Shown here: piece after piece, positions 26,906 to 35,400 of the stretch
Layout: each line of letters starts with the position of its first letter
Numbering within the stretch: the first letter of the stretch is position 1
Assembly (NCBI GenBank): GCA_017854585.1
Contig: JAFMHK010000009.1
Span: 49,033 to 113,032 of the forward strand
From: Paracoccaceae bacterium
Lineage (GTDB): Bacteria; Pseudomonadota; Alphaproteobacteria; Rhodobacterales; Rhodobacteraceae
Direction of reading: 5' to 3'
Length of the DNA stretch: 64,000 bases
Program-made: the position numbers and the translations under genes
The notes under the pieces: generated by a model
Databases searched by the model: none
What the model was told of the DNA's origin: nothing
What the model saw: only the letters and a program-made list of their open reading frames with translations

Positions 26906-27913
26906 ATGCCCGTTTCCGCCCAATCCCTCATCGCGCAGCTGGCCGCCGCGCCCGGGCCGGACGTTGCTGCAACCGACGCCGCCAACGACCGCAACGGACA
27001 ACTGACCAAGCCCCCCGGCGCGCTTGGCCGTTTGGAAGCCTTGGCAGTCTGGTATGCCGGGTGGCAAGGCAACCCCCGGCCCCAGATCAACCGCCCGCAG
27101 GCGCTTGTCTTCGCGGGCAACCACGGCGTCGCGGCGCAGGGCGTCAGTGCGTTCCCCCCAGAGGTGACCGCGCAGATGGTCGCGAATTTCAGCGCCGGTG
27201 GCGCCGCCATCAACCAACTTTGCGCGTTGGCCGGGGCGGATCTGTCGGTGCATGCCATTACGTTGGATCAGCCGACCGCTGATTTCACGCAAGGCGCCGC
27301 AATGTCGGAGGCCGTGTTCGACGCGGCGCTTGGAACCGGCTGGGATGCGGTCGATCCCACCGCTGATCTGTTGATCACGGGTGAAATGGGCATCGGCAAC
27401 ACCACTGCCGCGGCGGCGCTCGCCTTTGCCCTCTTTGGTGGCGACCCCGCCGATTGGACCGGTCGTGGCACCGGCGTGGATGATGCGGGGCTTGATGCGA
27501 AAACCCGTGCGGTCGCCGCAGGGCTGGCCGCGAACCCGACCGCCAGCGCCGATCCCATGACGGCCCTGCGCTGTGTCGGTGGGTTGGAACTTGCGGCGAT
27601 GGCGGGCGCGATCGCACGCGCGCGCTGTCTTGGTATTCCAGTTATCCTTGATGGGTTCATTTGCACCGCATCCGCCGCCGTTCTGGCACAGGCGGTGCCC
27701 GGTGCGCTTGATCATGCGGTTGCTGGCCATGTTTCCGCGGAACAGGCCCACGCCGCCCTGTTGCATCGCCTTGGAAAGGTACCGCTGCTGTCGCTGGACC
27801 TGCGTCTGGGCGAGGGGACCGGCGCGGCACTTGCCATTCAGATCCTCAAGGGCGCCATCGCTTGCCATTCCGGTATGGCCACCTTTGCCGAGGCGGGCGT
27901 CGCGGCGGGCTAG
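26906..27913 (+). CDS. cobT: Nicotinate-nucleotide--dimethylbenzimidazole phosphoribosyltransferase
   Basis: A 335-residue enzyme forming alpha-ribazole phosphate from nicotinate mononucleotide and dimethylbenzimidazole, the lower-ligand step of B12 synthesis. Family marks are [55 protein letters not shown] and the C-terminal region with [15 protein letters not shown], which contains the catalytic glutamate. Length is normal. The AAAAGGTCAGGTCC ribosome-binding region precedes the ATG. Its 3' end overlaps the convergent antiporter gene by four bases. Confidence 0.95.
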   Translation: MPVSAQSLIAQLAAAPGPDVAATDAANDRNGQLTKPPGALGRLEALAVWYAGWQGNPRPQINRPQALVFAGNHGVAAQGVSAFPPEVTAQMVANFSAGGAAINQLCALAGADLSVHAITLDQPTADFTQGAAMSEAVFDAALGTGWDAVDPTADLLITGEMGIGNTTAAAALAFALFGGDPADWTGRGTGVDDAGLDAKTRAVAAGLAANPTASADPMTALRCVGGLELAAMAGAIARARCLGIPVILDGFICTASAAVLAQAVPGALDHAVAGHVSAEQAHAALLHRLGKVPLLSLDLRLGEGTGAALAIQILKGAIACHSGMATFAEAGVAAG

Positions 27914-29868
27914 GTCGCCCCCTCCGTCGACGGTGGCGTGGCCGGGCGGTTACGCAGAGCGCCCGCATCACCAGACAGGCGGTCCCTGCGCGGGTTCGAT
28001 CCGTCGTCCGTTTCGTTTTCGTCGAACTGTGTCACCAGCGCGGTTTCCAGGGCGTTGTTCAGTTCCCGTGCGCGTTCCACATAGGCCTGATTCTGGGTGA
28101 TGGGCACGCCGGGCCGCCACAATCCGGCCAGTTCGCTCAGGTTGTGGCGGTCATGGTGATAGAACGCGGTTTCCATCTGGTGCGCCTCGTAATCGCTCAA
28201 TCCCATGTCCTCCAGCACATAGCGGGCGGCGCGCAGGCTGCTGTCGAACATTTCGCGCACGATGTGGTCCGCGCCCGCGTTGAACAGTTCATAGACATGC
28301 AGCCGATCATGGGCGCGTGCGGTGATGTGCAGATCGGGGCGGACCCGCCGGGCATAGCGCACCAGCTGCACCGCCGCCGCCTTGTCATCCACCGCAACGA
28401 CCAGAACCTTTGCCGCGTCGATGCCTGCGGCCTTGAGCAATTCGGGGCGGGTCGGGTCACCAAAGAAGCCGCGAAACCCGAATTTGCGCATCAGCTGGAT
28501 CGTTGCAAGGTCATTGTCCAGAACAACGGTCCTGAATCCCGAGGCCTGCACCATGCGGTTCACGACCTGTCCGAACCGACCGATCCCCGCGATGATGACC
28601 GGGGCCTGTTCATCGATGGTGTCGTGTTCCGGCGCATCGTCGGCGGCATCGCCCATGCGGCGGCTGACGACCTCGTAGGCGATGAAGGCCAAGGGGGTCA
28701 GCAGCATCGACAAGGCCACGATCAGCAACAGTGTTTCCGAGATGTGGCCCGGCAGGACGGATTGCTGGATCGCGAAGGAGATCAGGACGAAACCGAACTC
28801 CCCGGCCTGCGCCAGCCCCAGCGTAAACAGCCAGCGGTCCCGCCCGCGAATGCGAAACACCAAAGTAATCGCAAGCAATATCAGCCCCTTGATCAACATG
28901 ACCAACAGGGTCATGCCCAGAATGCGCAACGGGTCGCCGAACAGCACTGCAAAGTTGATGCCCGCCCCCACGGTGATGAAGAACAGGCCCAGCAACAGGC
29001 CTTTGAACGGTTCGATATCGGCCTCAAGTTCGTGCTTGAACTCAGAGTTCGCCAGAACCACGCCCGCCACGAACGCGCCAAGCGCGGGCGACAGGCCCAC
29101 CAGAATCATCAAGAACGCAATGCCCACGACGATTACCAAGGCGACGGCTGTGTACATCTCGCGCAGCTTCGACATGTGGATGAAGCGAAACAACGGGCGG
29201 CTCAGGAAGAAACCGGCGAAGATAATGGCCGCCACCGCGCCAAGCGTCACCAGCGTCACGCCCCAGCCGGGCAACCCTTCCACCAGCGACATGGTGTGAT
29301 GGGCGTCTTCCGCCGCGCCGCGCTGAATGGATCCGTCTTCGGCCAGTGTCGCGCTGCGCTGGACCGCCAGCAACGGCAACAGCGCCAGCATCGGGATGAC
29401 GGCAATATCTTGTGTCAGCAGCACGCTGAAGGCCGACCGCCCCCCGTTCGTCTGCATCAATGATTTCTCGTTCAATGTCTGAAGCACGATAGCGGTCGAA
29501 CTGAGCGCAAGGATCAGGCCAACCGCCAGTGCCGTCTGCCAGTCCAGATCAAACAGCGTCGCGACCCACGCAAGTGCCGCCGTGCTCAGCACAACTTGCG
29601 CGCCACCCAGTCCGATCAACTTCTTGCGCATATCCCAAAGGCCGCGGGGGTCCAGTTCAAGCCCGATGAGAAACAGCATCAGTACGACACCGAATTCAGC
29701 ATAGTGCTGCAGATCAGCGGTTTCCGACACTAGCCCCAGAACCGGACCGATCATGATGCCCGCAATCAGATAACCGAGTACCGAGCCCAGCCCGAACCGA
29801 ACCGAAAGCGGCACCGCAATCACCATTGCGCCAAGATAAATCGTTGCTTGCAGCAGAAAGCTGTCCAT
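27910..29868 (-). CDS. CPA2 cation:proton antiporter with TrkA-N domain (Kef type)
   Basis: A 652-residue membrane protein. Residues ~1-385 form a dozen hydrophobic segments of a sodium/proton-exchanger fold ([52 protein letters not shown]). Then comes a cytosolic RCK/TrkA-N Rossmann domain with [16 protein letters not shown] binding NAD(H), and a helical tail. It probably extrudes K+ in exchange for protons and is ligand-gated. Whether it is glutathione-gated like KefB/C cannot be told. The Lrp gene is 24 bases upstream in the same direction. Confidence 0.9.
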   Translation of the reverse strand: MDSFLLQATIYLGAMVIAVPLSVRFGLGSVLGYLIAGIMIGPVLGLVSETADLQHYAEFGVVLMLFLIGLELDPRGLWDMRKKLIGLGGAQVVLSTAALAWVATLFDLDWQTALAVGLILALSSTAIVLQTLNEKSLMQTNGGRSAFSVLLTQDIAVIPMLALLPLLAVQRSATLAEDGSIQRGAAEDAHHTMSLVEGLPGWGVTLVTLGAVAAIIFAGFFLSRPLFRFIHMSKLREMYTAVALVIVVGIAFLMILVGLSPALGAFVAGVVLANSEFKHELEADIEPFKGLLLGLFFITVGAGINFAVLFGDPLRILGMTLLVMLIKGLILLAITLVFRIRGRDRWLFTLGLAQAGEFGFVLISFAIQQSVLPGHISETLLLIVALSMLLTPLAFIAYEVVSRRMGDAADDAPEHDTIDEQAPVIIAGIGRFGQVVNRMVQASGFRTVVLDNDLATIQLMRKFGFRGFFGDPTRPELLKAAGIDAAKVLVVAVDDKAAAVQLVRYARRVRPDLHITARAHDRLHVYELFNAGADHIVREMFDSSLRAARYVLEDMGLSDYEAHQMETAFYHHDRHNLSELAGLWRPGVPITQNQAYVERARELNNALETALVTQFDENETDDGSNPRRDRLSGDAGALRNRPATPPSTEGAT

Positions 29869-29892
29869 GAAGAATTGTCCCTTTCACCGGGG

Positions 29893-30378
29893 TCAGACGG
29901 GCAAAGGCGCGTCCGGTTTCAATTGGTCCATCACGATCTGCGATTGCACCCGCGCGACGGCGGGGTGGGGCAACAATATCCCTTGGATCACTTGATGTAA
30001 TCCTTGCAAATCGGCACACCAGACGCGCAACAGGTAATCCGCCTCACCGGTCAGGGTGAACACGGCGGTAATCTCTGGGCGCGTCCGTACCAACTTGGCA
30101 AAGCTGGCATCGTTTTCGGCACTGTGGCTTGCCATCTGGACCTGCACGAAGGCCTGCACACCCAGCCCGACAGATGCGGGGTTCAGCACCGCGCGACTGC
30201 CCGCGATCACGCCCGCAGCTTCCAGCCGTTGCCGCCGCCGCCCCGCCTGACTGGGCGACAGGTGCAGCCGGTCGCCCAATTCCTGCGCAGTCAGTCCGGC
30301 ATCGCGTTGCAACGCACGCAGAAGCCGCCTGTCGGTAACATCAAGATCACGCGGGTAACGCGCAGGATTTTCTGACAT
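29893..30378 (-). CDS. Lrp/AsnC family transcriptional regulator
   Basis: A 161-residue regulator with an N-terminal winged helix (LDVTDRRLLRALQRDAGLTA then LHLSPSQAGRRRQRLEAAGVI) and a C-terminal RAM ligand-binding domain (TGEADYLLRVWCADLQGLHQ). The ATG at 30378 is preferred because an upstream alternative (30396) begins inside a large palindrome. It is divergent from hppD, a common arrangement for the regulator of tyrosine catabolism, so an aromatic amino acid or its keto acid is a reasonable effector guess. The antiporter gene downstream may be co-transcribed. Confidence 0.9.
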   Translation of the reverse strand: MSENPARYPRDLDVTDRRLLRALQRDAGLTAQELGDRLHLSPSQAGRRRQRLEAAGVIAGSRAVLNPASVGLGVQAFVQVQMASHSAENDASFAKLVRTRPEITAVFTLTGEADYLLRVWCADLQGLHQVIQGILLPHPAVARVQSQIVMDQLKPDAPLPV

Positions 30379-30386
30379 GATGTGAA

Positions 30387-30430
30387 TTTTGCGCATAATT
30401 TCTGCCGATTGTCCAGAAAGATGCGCAAAA
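30387..30430. promoter_or_regulatory. Nested palindromic operator between lrp and hppD
   Basis: TTTTGCGCAT (30387-30396) and ATGCGCAAAA (30421-30430) are perfect 10-base inverted repeats. Inside them TTTCTG (30399-30404) and CAGAAA (30414-30419) form a second symmetric pair with the same centre to within one base. This dyad lies in the 105-bp divergent region and is the expected shape of an Lrp-type multi-site operator controlling both genes. Confidence 0.65.
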
Positions 30431-30483
30431 ATCGTGCCGTGCCTGCGCTAAACTTTACCAAATAACCAGATCAGGAGATTGCC

Positions 30484-31581
30484 ATGGGCCCCTTCCCCCA
30501 CGATGCCCCGCGCGCCACGATCACGGCGGCCAACCCCGCCGGAACCGATGGATTCGAGTTCGTGGAATTTGCCCACCCCGATCCACAGCAACTGCGCGAT
30601 CTTTTTGGCAAGATGGGCTATGTGCACACCGCGACGCACAAAACAAAGGCAGTCGAATTATGGCAGCAGGGGGATATCACCTATGTCCTGAACGCCGAAC
30701 CCGACAGCTTTGCCGCGCGTTTCATCGACCTGCATGGCCCGTGCGCGCCATCGATGGCATGGCGCGTGGTCGATGCGAAACTGGCGCTGAAGCACGCGGT
30801 GGCAAAGGGCGCACAGGAATACACCGGTGCCGACAAGACCATGGATGTTCCAGCAATCGTCGGGATCGGCGGCAGCCTGATCTACCTGATTGACCAGTAT
30901 TATGACGCCAATCCCTACAACGCGGAATTCGACTGGGTCCACGATGCCCATCCGGCGGGCGTGGGCTTCTACTATCTCGATCACCTCACGCATAACGTCC
31001 ACAAGGGCAACATGGATGTCTGGTTTGATTTCTACAGCCGCATCTTCAATTTTCGCGAGATCCGGTTTTTTGATATCGAAGGAAAGTTCACCGGGCTTCT
31101 GTCGCGGGCGCTGACCTCGCCGTGTGGGCGCATCCGTATTCCGATCAACGAGGATCGCGGCGAAAAGGGTCAGATCGTCGAATATCTCAAACGCTACAAC
31201 GGCGAAGGCATCCAGCATATCGCCGTGGGGGCGCACGATCTTTACGCCGCCACCGATGCGATTGCCGAAAATGGCATCAAATTCATGCCCGCGCCGCCCG
31301 CAGCTTATTATGAACTCAGCAAGACCCGCGTCGTCGGCCATGACGAGCCGCTGGACCGGATGCAGAAATACGGCATCCTTATTGACGGCGAAGGCGTCGT
31401 GGATGGCGGCGAGACCCGGATATTGTTGCAAATTTTCTCGAAGACCGTTATCGGCCCAATCTTCTTCGAATTCATCCAACGCAAGGGTGATGACGGTTTC
31501 GGCGAAGGCAACTTCAAGGCGCTGTTCGAAAGCATCGAGGCCGACCAGATCGCACGGGGCGTGCTGAACGGACCGGGATAA
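30484..31581 (+). CDS. hppD: 4-Hydroxyphenylpyruvate dioxygenase
   Basis: A 365-residue Fe(II) dioxygenase converting 4-hydroxyphenylpyruvate to homogentisate in tyrosine breakdown. The two VOC halves are present, with iron ligands His167 (YLDHLTH), His245 (GIQHIAV) and Glu329 (FFEFIQRKGDDGFGEGNFKA). The C-terminal helix with GNFKALFESIE is intact. The ATG follows CAGGAGATTGCC. The divergent Lrp gene and palindrome indicate substrate-linked control. Homogentisate dioxygenase and later pathway enzymes are not in the window. Confidence 0.95.
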   Translation: MGPFPHDAPRATITAANPAGTDGFEFVEFAHPDPQQLRDLFGKMGYVHTATHKTKAVELWQQGDITYVLNAEPDSFAARFIDLHGPCAPSMAWRVVDAKLALKHAVAKGAQEYTGADKTMDVPAIVGIGGSLIYLIDQYYDANPYNAEFDWVHDAHPAGVGFYYLDHLTHNVHKGNMDVWFDFYSRIFNFREIRFFDIEGKFTGLLSRALTSPCGRIRIPINEDRGEKGQIVEYLKRYNGEGIQHIAVGAHDLYAATDAIAENGIKFMPAPPAAYYELSKTRVVGHDEPLDRMQKYGILIDGEGVVDGGETRILLQIFSKTVIGPIFFEFIQRKGDDGFGEGNFKALFESIEADQIARGVLNGPG

Positions 31582-31667
31582 TGTGGGGCAGCCGGCACGG
31601 GCTGCTTGCCGACTTGCCAGATGGACAGGTTTCAGCGATCTAACCGTAACGCCAGCGGGAGACGTCG

Positions 31668-32354
31668 ATGAAAAGGTCGGAGATCAATAACATCATGGCG
31701 GCGGCAGATGATTTCATCCGCTCATTCGGCTTCGTCCTGCCGCCGTTCGCGTATTGGACGCCGGACCAGATGAAGGCGCGCAAGGCGGACATTGGCGGCA
31801 TCATCTCGGGCCGCATGGGGTGGGACATCACCGATTACGGACAGGGTGATTACGACAATCTGGGCCTGTTTCTGTTCACCCTGCGCAATGGGCGTTTGGC
31901 CGACCTGCAGGCTGGCGGGGGCATGTGCTATGCTGAAAAGCTCTTGATTTCAAAGCAAGATCAGCTCAGCCCGATGCACCGTCATTACCTCAAGGCCGAA
32001 GATATCATCAACCGAGGCGGCGCACCGATGGCAATCCAGCTATATGGGTCCGCCCCCGATGGATCGTTTGACGAACGGGCGGGCGGCAAGGTTCTGTGCG
32101 ATGGAATTGCCCGCGCATATGCCCCCGGTGAAACGCTGATCTTCCAGCCGGGGGAAAGCGTCACATTGATGCCCCGTGACTGGCACGCCTTTTGGGGGGA
32201 AGGCGGCGATGTCCTGATCGGTGAGGTCTCGACTGTCAACGATGATGAGACTGACAACTGGTTCCGCGAACCGATCGGTCGGTTCGCCGCGATCACGGAA
32301 GATGTGGACCCGACCCACCTGTTGGTGGCGGATTACGCGAAATGGCTATCGTAA
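31668..32354 (+). CDS. D-lyxose/D-mannose ketol-isomerase family protein
   Basis: A 228-residue cupin-fold sugar isomerase. Metal-site residues are visible as SPMHRHYLKAEDIINRGG (His104, His106, Glu111) and MPRDWHAFWG (His173), the pattern of bacterial D-lyxose isomerases that interconvert D-lyxose and D-xylulose or D-mannose and D-fructose. A GCAGCC/GGCTGC hairpin at 31588-31605 separates it from hppD, so it may be independently expressed. No sugar transporter or kinase is nearby, leaving the physiological substrate open. Confidence 0.8.
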   Translation: MKRSEINNIMAAADDFIRSFGFVLPPFAYWTPDQMKARKADIGGIISGRMGWDITDYGQGDYDNLGLFLFTLRNGRLADLQAGGGMCYAEKLLISKQDQLSPMHRHYLKAEDIINRGGAPMAIQLYGSAPDGSFDERAGGKVLCDGIARAYAPGETLIFQPGESVTLMPRDWHAFWGEGGDVLIGEVSTVNDDETDNWFREPIGRFAAITEDVDPTHLLVADYAKWLS

Positions 32355-32385
32355 GGCGCGGCCTGTCGGGCCAGACCCCCTTTGA

Positions 32386-33648
32386 TCACAGGGCGCGCCA
32401 GCCGATATCGCGGCGGCAGAAGCCTTCCGGCCAATCGATCCGGTCGACCATGCCGTAGGCGCGATCGCGCGCCTCGGCCAAATGCGCACCGCGTGCCGTC
32501 ACGTTCAACACCCTACCGCCTGCCGCCACGATTGCGCCATCGCGTTCCGCCGTTCCCGCGTGAAACACCATATGGCTGCTGTCTTCTCCACAGCCGTCCA
32601 GCCCCTTGATGACGCTGCCTTTTTCATAGCCTGCCGGATAGCCTTGCGCGGCCATCACCACCGTCAGCGCATGATCATCTGCCCAGTTCACCGTCATCTG
32701 GTCCAGCCGCCCCTCGGCGCAGGCCAACATCAGGTCAAGGGCCTGCGCGCCCAGGCGCATCATCAGAACCTGACATTCCGGGTCCCCGAAGCGCACGTTA
32801 TATTCCACCAGACGGGGCTCGCCGTTCTCGATCATCAAGCCCGCGTACAGCACACCCTGAAACGGTGTGCCGCGGCGGCCCATCTCGTCCACCGTGGGCT
32901 GCACGATCCGCGTCAGCGCGTCTGCGGCAATCGCATCGGACAAGATCGGCGCCGGCGAATAGGCCCCCATGCCGCCGGTGTTGGGTCCGGTATCGCCTTC
33001 GCCCACCTGCTTGTGGTCCTGCGCCGTGCCGATGGGCAGAACATTCACACCATCTGACAGCACGAAGAAACTGGCCTCTTCCCCGGCCATGAACGCCTCG
33101 ATCACCACTTCGGCGCCAGCCGCGCCAAAGGCCCCGCCGAACATGTCGTCAACGGCGTCCAGTGCCTCGGCTTCGGTCATCGCCACGACCACGCCTTTGC
33201 CCGCTGCCAGACCGTCAGCCTTGACCACGATGGGCGCGCCTTGCGCCACCACATAGGCCTTGGCGGCGGCGGCATCGGTAAACCGCGCCCAAGCCGCCGT
33301 GGGCGCACCGCAGGCATCGCAGATCTCTTTGGTAAAGGCCTTGGACGCCTCCAATTGCGCGGCGGCGGCACTTGGCCCAAAGCACAGCACCCCCGCGTCT
33401 CGCAAGGCGTCGGCCACGCCAGCCGCCAGCGGGGCCTCGGGGCCGATGATCACGAAATCAATGGCGTTTTCAGCGGCGAATTCCACCACTACCCCCGCGT
33501 TAAGCACGTCGATGTCTGCACAATCGGCGATCTGTGCGATGCCCGCATTGCCGGGCGCCACGATCAACTTGTCGCATTTCGGGTTCTGCAATACGGCCCA
33601 CGCCAGCGCATGTTCGCGCCCGCCGCCGCCAAGGATTAGAATATTCAT
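32386..33648 (-). CDS. purD: Phosphoribosylamine--glycine ligase
   Basis: A 420-residue ATP-grasp enzyme of purine synthesis forming glycinamide ribonucleotide. It begins MNILILGGGGREHALAW. ATP-grasp elements include GAPIVVKADGLAAGKGVVVA and QDHKQVGEGDTGPNTGGMGA, and EYNVRFGDPECQ binds metal. The ATG at 33648 is preceded by GGAG. It is divergent from xseA with a 71-base gap and convergent with the isomerase gene. Complete and of normal length. Confidence 0.96.
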   Translation of the reverse strand: MNILILGGGGREHALAWAVLQNPKCDKLIVAPGNAGIAQIADCADIDVLNAGVVVEFAAENAIDFVIIGPEAPLAAGVADALRDAGVLCFGPSAAAAQLEASKAFTKEICDACGAPTAAWARFTDAAAAKAYVVAQGAPIVVKADGLAAGKGVVVAMTEAEALDAVDDMFGGAFGAAGAEVVIEAFMAGEEASFFVLSDGVNVLPIGTAQDHKQVGEGDTGPNTGGMGAYSPAPILSDAIAADALTRIVQPTVDEMGRRGTPFQGVLYAGLMIENGEPRLVEYNVRFGDPECQVLMMRLGAQALDLMLACAEGRLDQMTVNWADDHALTVVMAAQGYPAGYEKGSVIKGLDGCGEDSSHMVFHAGTAERDGAIVAAGGRVLNVTARGAHLAEARDRAYGMVDRIDWPEGFCRRDIGWRAL

Positions 33649-33719
33649 GGGCCGCTCCACCTTGGCCTTCGGTTCCGGGCGTTCTAAGCTTGGCCGACAC
33701 GCAAGGCAAGGCGCGCGGC

Positions 33720-35285
33720 ATGGATGACCTGATCGAAGACGACGGCCCCGGCAATGCGCCGGAATTCACGGTGTCGGAATTGTCCGGCGCGGTCAAACGC
33801 ACCGTGGAGGGCGCGTTTTCCCACGTTCGTGTGCGCGGCGAGGTCGGGCGTCTGTCACGCCCCCGTTCAGGCCATATCTATCTGGATCTGAAGGATGACC
33901 GCAGCGTTCTGGCCGCCGTCATCTGGAAGGGCGTTTCGGGCCGTCTTGCCACCCAACCCGAAGAGGGAATGGAAGTCATCGCCACGGGTCGTCTGACGAC
34001 GTTTCCCGGCCAATCCAAATACCAGATGGTGATCGAGGATATCCGCCCCGCAGGTGTCGGCGCGCTGATGGCGATGCTGGAAAAGCGCCGTGCCGTGCTG
34101 CAAGCCGAGGGTCTGTTTGCCGAAGGGCGGAAACGCCCCTTGCCGTTCCTGCCCGAGGTGATCGGCGTCATCACCTCGCCTTCGGGTGCGGTGATCCGCG
34201 ATATCCTGCATCGTCTGCGTGACCGGTTCCCACGCCGCGTGCTGATCTGGCCGGTTGCCGTGCAGGGCGAAAAATGCGCACCCGAAGTCACCAATGCAAT
34301 CAAGGGCTTCAACGCGATCCAACCCGGCGGCCCGATCCCACGGCCCGACCTATTGATCGTCGCGCGGGGCGGTGGGTCGCTGGAAGACCTGTGGGGTTTC
34401 AACGATGAGGGCGTGGTGCGCGCAGCAGCGGCCAGCGATATTCCCCTGATCTCCGCGGTCGGTCACGAAACCGATACCACTTTGATCGACTTCGCATCCG
34501 ACAAACGGGCCCCAACGCCCAGTGCCGCGGCGGAAATGGCCGTGCCCGTCCGGTTGGACATGCTGGCATGGGTCGTGGCGCAAGATGCGGCCCTTTCCCG
34601 CGCGGTAGGGCAGGCGGTTTCGACGCGCAAACAACGACTTGGGGACCTCAGCCGCGCCTTGCCGCGTCCCGATGCCTTGCTCGACACACCCCGTCAAAGG
34701 CTTGACCGCGCCGCCGACAGGTTGGCCCCCGCGCTGCGGGCTGCGACACAAAATCGGCGCTTGGTGTCAGACAGGCTTGCGGGCCGGCTTTCGCCAGCCT
34801 TGTCGCGCGCCCTTGCGGTCAAGCGGTTGGCCTATGAACGGCCCGCTGCCGCCTTGACGCCCGCCCGGCTGCGGCGCGTGGTGGCGGATGGCAAGATCCG
34901 GGTTCAGGCACTGGGCCAACGGCTCGATCCTGCCCGCCTTACGGCGCGCGTTGTGCAATCAAGACAAAGGTTTGAAGAGGTTTCACAGCGCTTTTCGCGG
35001 GTGGCGTGCAATGGTCTGGATGTCAGGCGGACCCAGTTGGAAAGTCTTGACCGGCTCCGCCAGACGCTGGGCTACACCGCGACGCTCAAACGCGGCTATG
35101 CGGTGATCCGCAGCGATGATCTTGTGATTACCACCCAAGCCAGCGCTGCCGCTGCCCGCGCACTGGAGATCGAGTTCGCTGATGGCAAGCTGGCGGTGAC
35201 ACCCATCGGCGCAAGCGCCCCGAAACCATCCCCGAAACGCCGCGCAACCCCCGAAGATGACCCGGAGCAGGGCAGCCTGCTATAA
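33720..35285 (+). CDS. xseA: Exodeoxyribonuclease VII large subunit
   Basis: A 521-residue nuclease subunit degrading single-stranded DNA. The N-terminal OB fold is visible as VSELSGAVKRTVEGAFSHVR and GRLSRPRSGHIYLDLKDD. The catalytic core includes PEVIGVITSPSGAVIRDI and VARGGGSLEDLWGFNDE, then SAVGHETDTTLIDF. A long helical Arg-rich region follows (residues ~275-450). The small subunit XseB is not in the window. The start at 33720 (MDDLIEDDG) fits family N-termini. The tail ends in a basic then acidic segment. Confidence 0.94.
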   Translation: MDDLIEDDGPGNAPEFTVSELSGAVKRTVEGAFSHVRVRGEVGRLSRPRSGHIYLDLKDDRSVLAAVIWKGVSGRLATQPEEGMEVIATGRLTTFPGQSKYQMVIEDIRPAGVGALMAMLEKRRAVLQAEGLFAEGRKRPLPFLPEVIGVITSPSGAVIRDILHRLRDRFPRRVLIWPVAVQGEKCAPEVTNAIKGFNAIQPGGPIPRPDLLIVARGGGSLEDLWGFNDEGVVRAAAASDIPLISAVGHETDTTLIDFASDKRAPTPSAAAEMAVPVRLDMLAWVVAQDAALSRAVGQAVSTRKQRLGDLSRALPRPDALLDTPRQRLDRAADRLAPALRAATQNRRLVSDRLAGRLSPALSRALAVKRLAYERPAAALTPARLRRVVADGKIRVQALGQRLDPARLTARVVQSRQRFEEVSQRFSRVACNGLDVRRTQLESLDRLRQTLGYTATLKRGYAVIRSDDLVITTQASAAAARALEIEFADGKLAVTPIGASAPKPSPKRRATPEDDPEQGSLL

Positions 35286-35351
35286 GCAAGATAGGTTACA
35301 AAAAATCCCGAAAAGCCGAAAGTTTGTAACCTATTTACGCTGCCTGCCCCT

Positions 35352-35394
35352 GTTCATCTTTGCTTGGAAAATATGTCGGGGGGCTGGCCCCCCG
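35352..35394 (-). repeat. Dispersed hairpin/AAGATGAA element, copy A
   Basis: Read on the minus strand, an 8-bp GC stem (CGGGGGGC/GCCCCCCG) is followed by ATATTTTCCAAGCAAAGATGAA. It lies between the convergent ends of xseA and the molybdenum hydroxylase gene, so it can act as a terminator. Two related copies occur at 38929-38988 and 59716-59748. Confidence 0.55.
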
Positions 35395-35400
35395 CCATCA

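Noticed and set aside
27862..29463. A 533-codon plus-strand frame opposite the Kef-type antiporter
   Set aside because: Antisense shadow of a conserved membrane protein gene; composition (Gln/His/Arg-rich) is typical of reversed hydrophobic codons.
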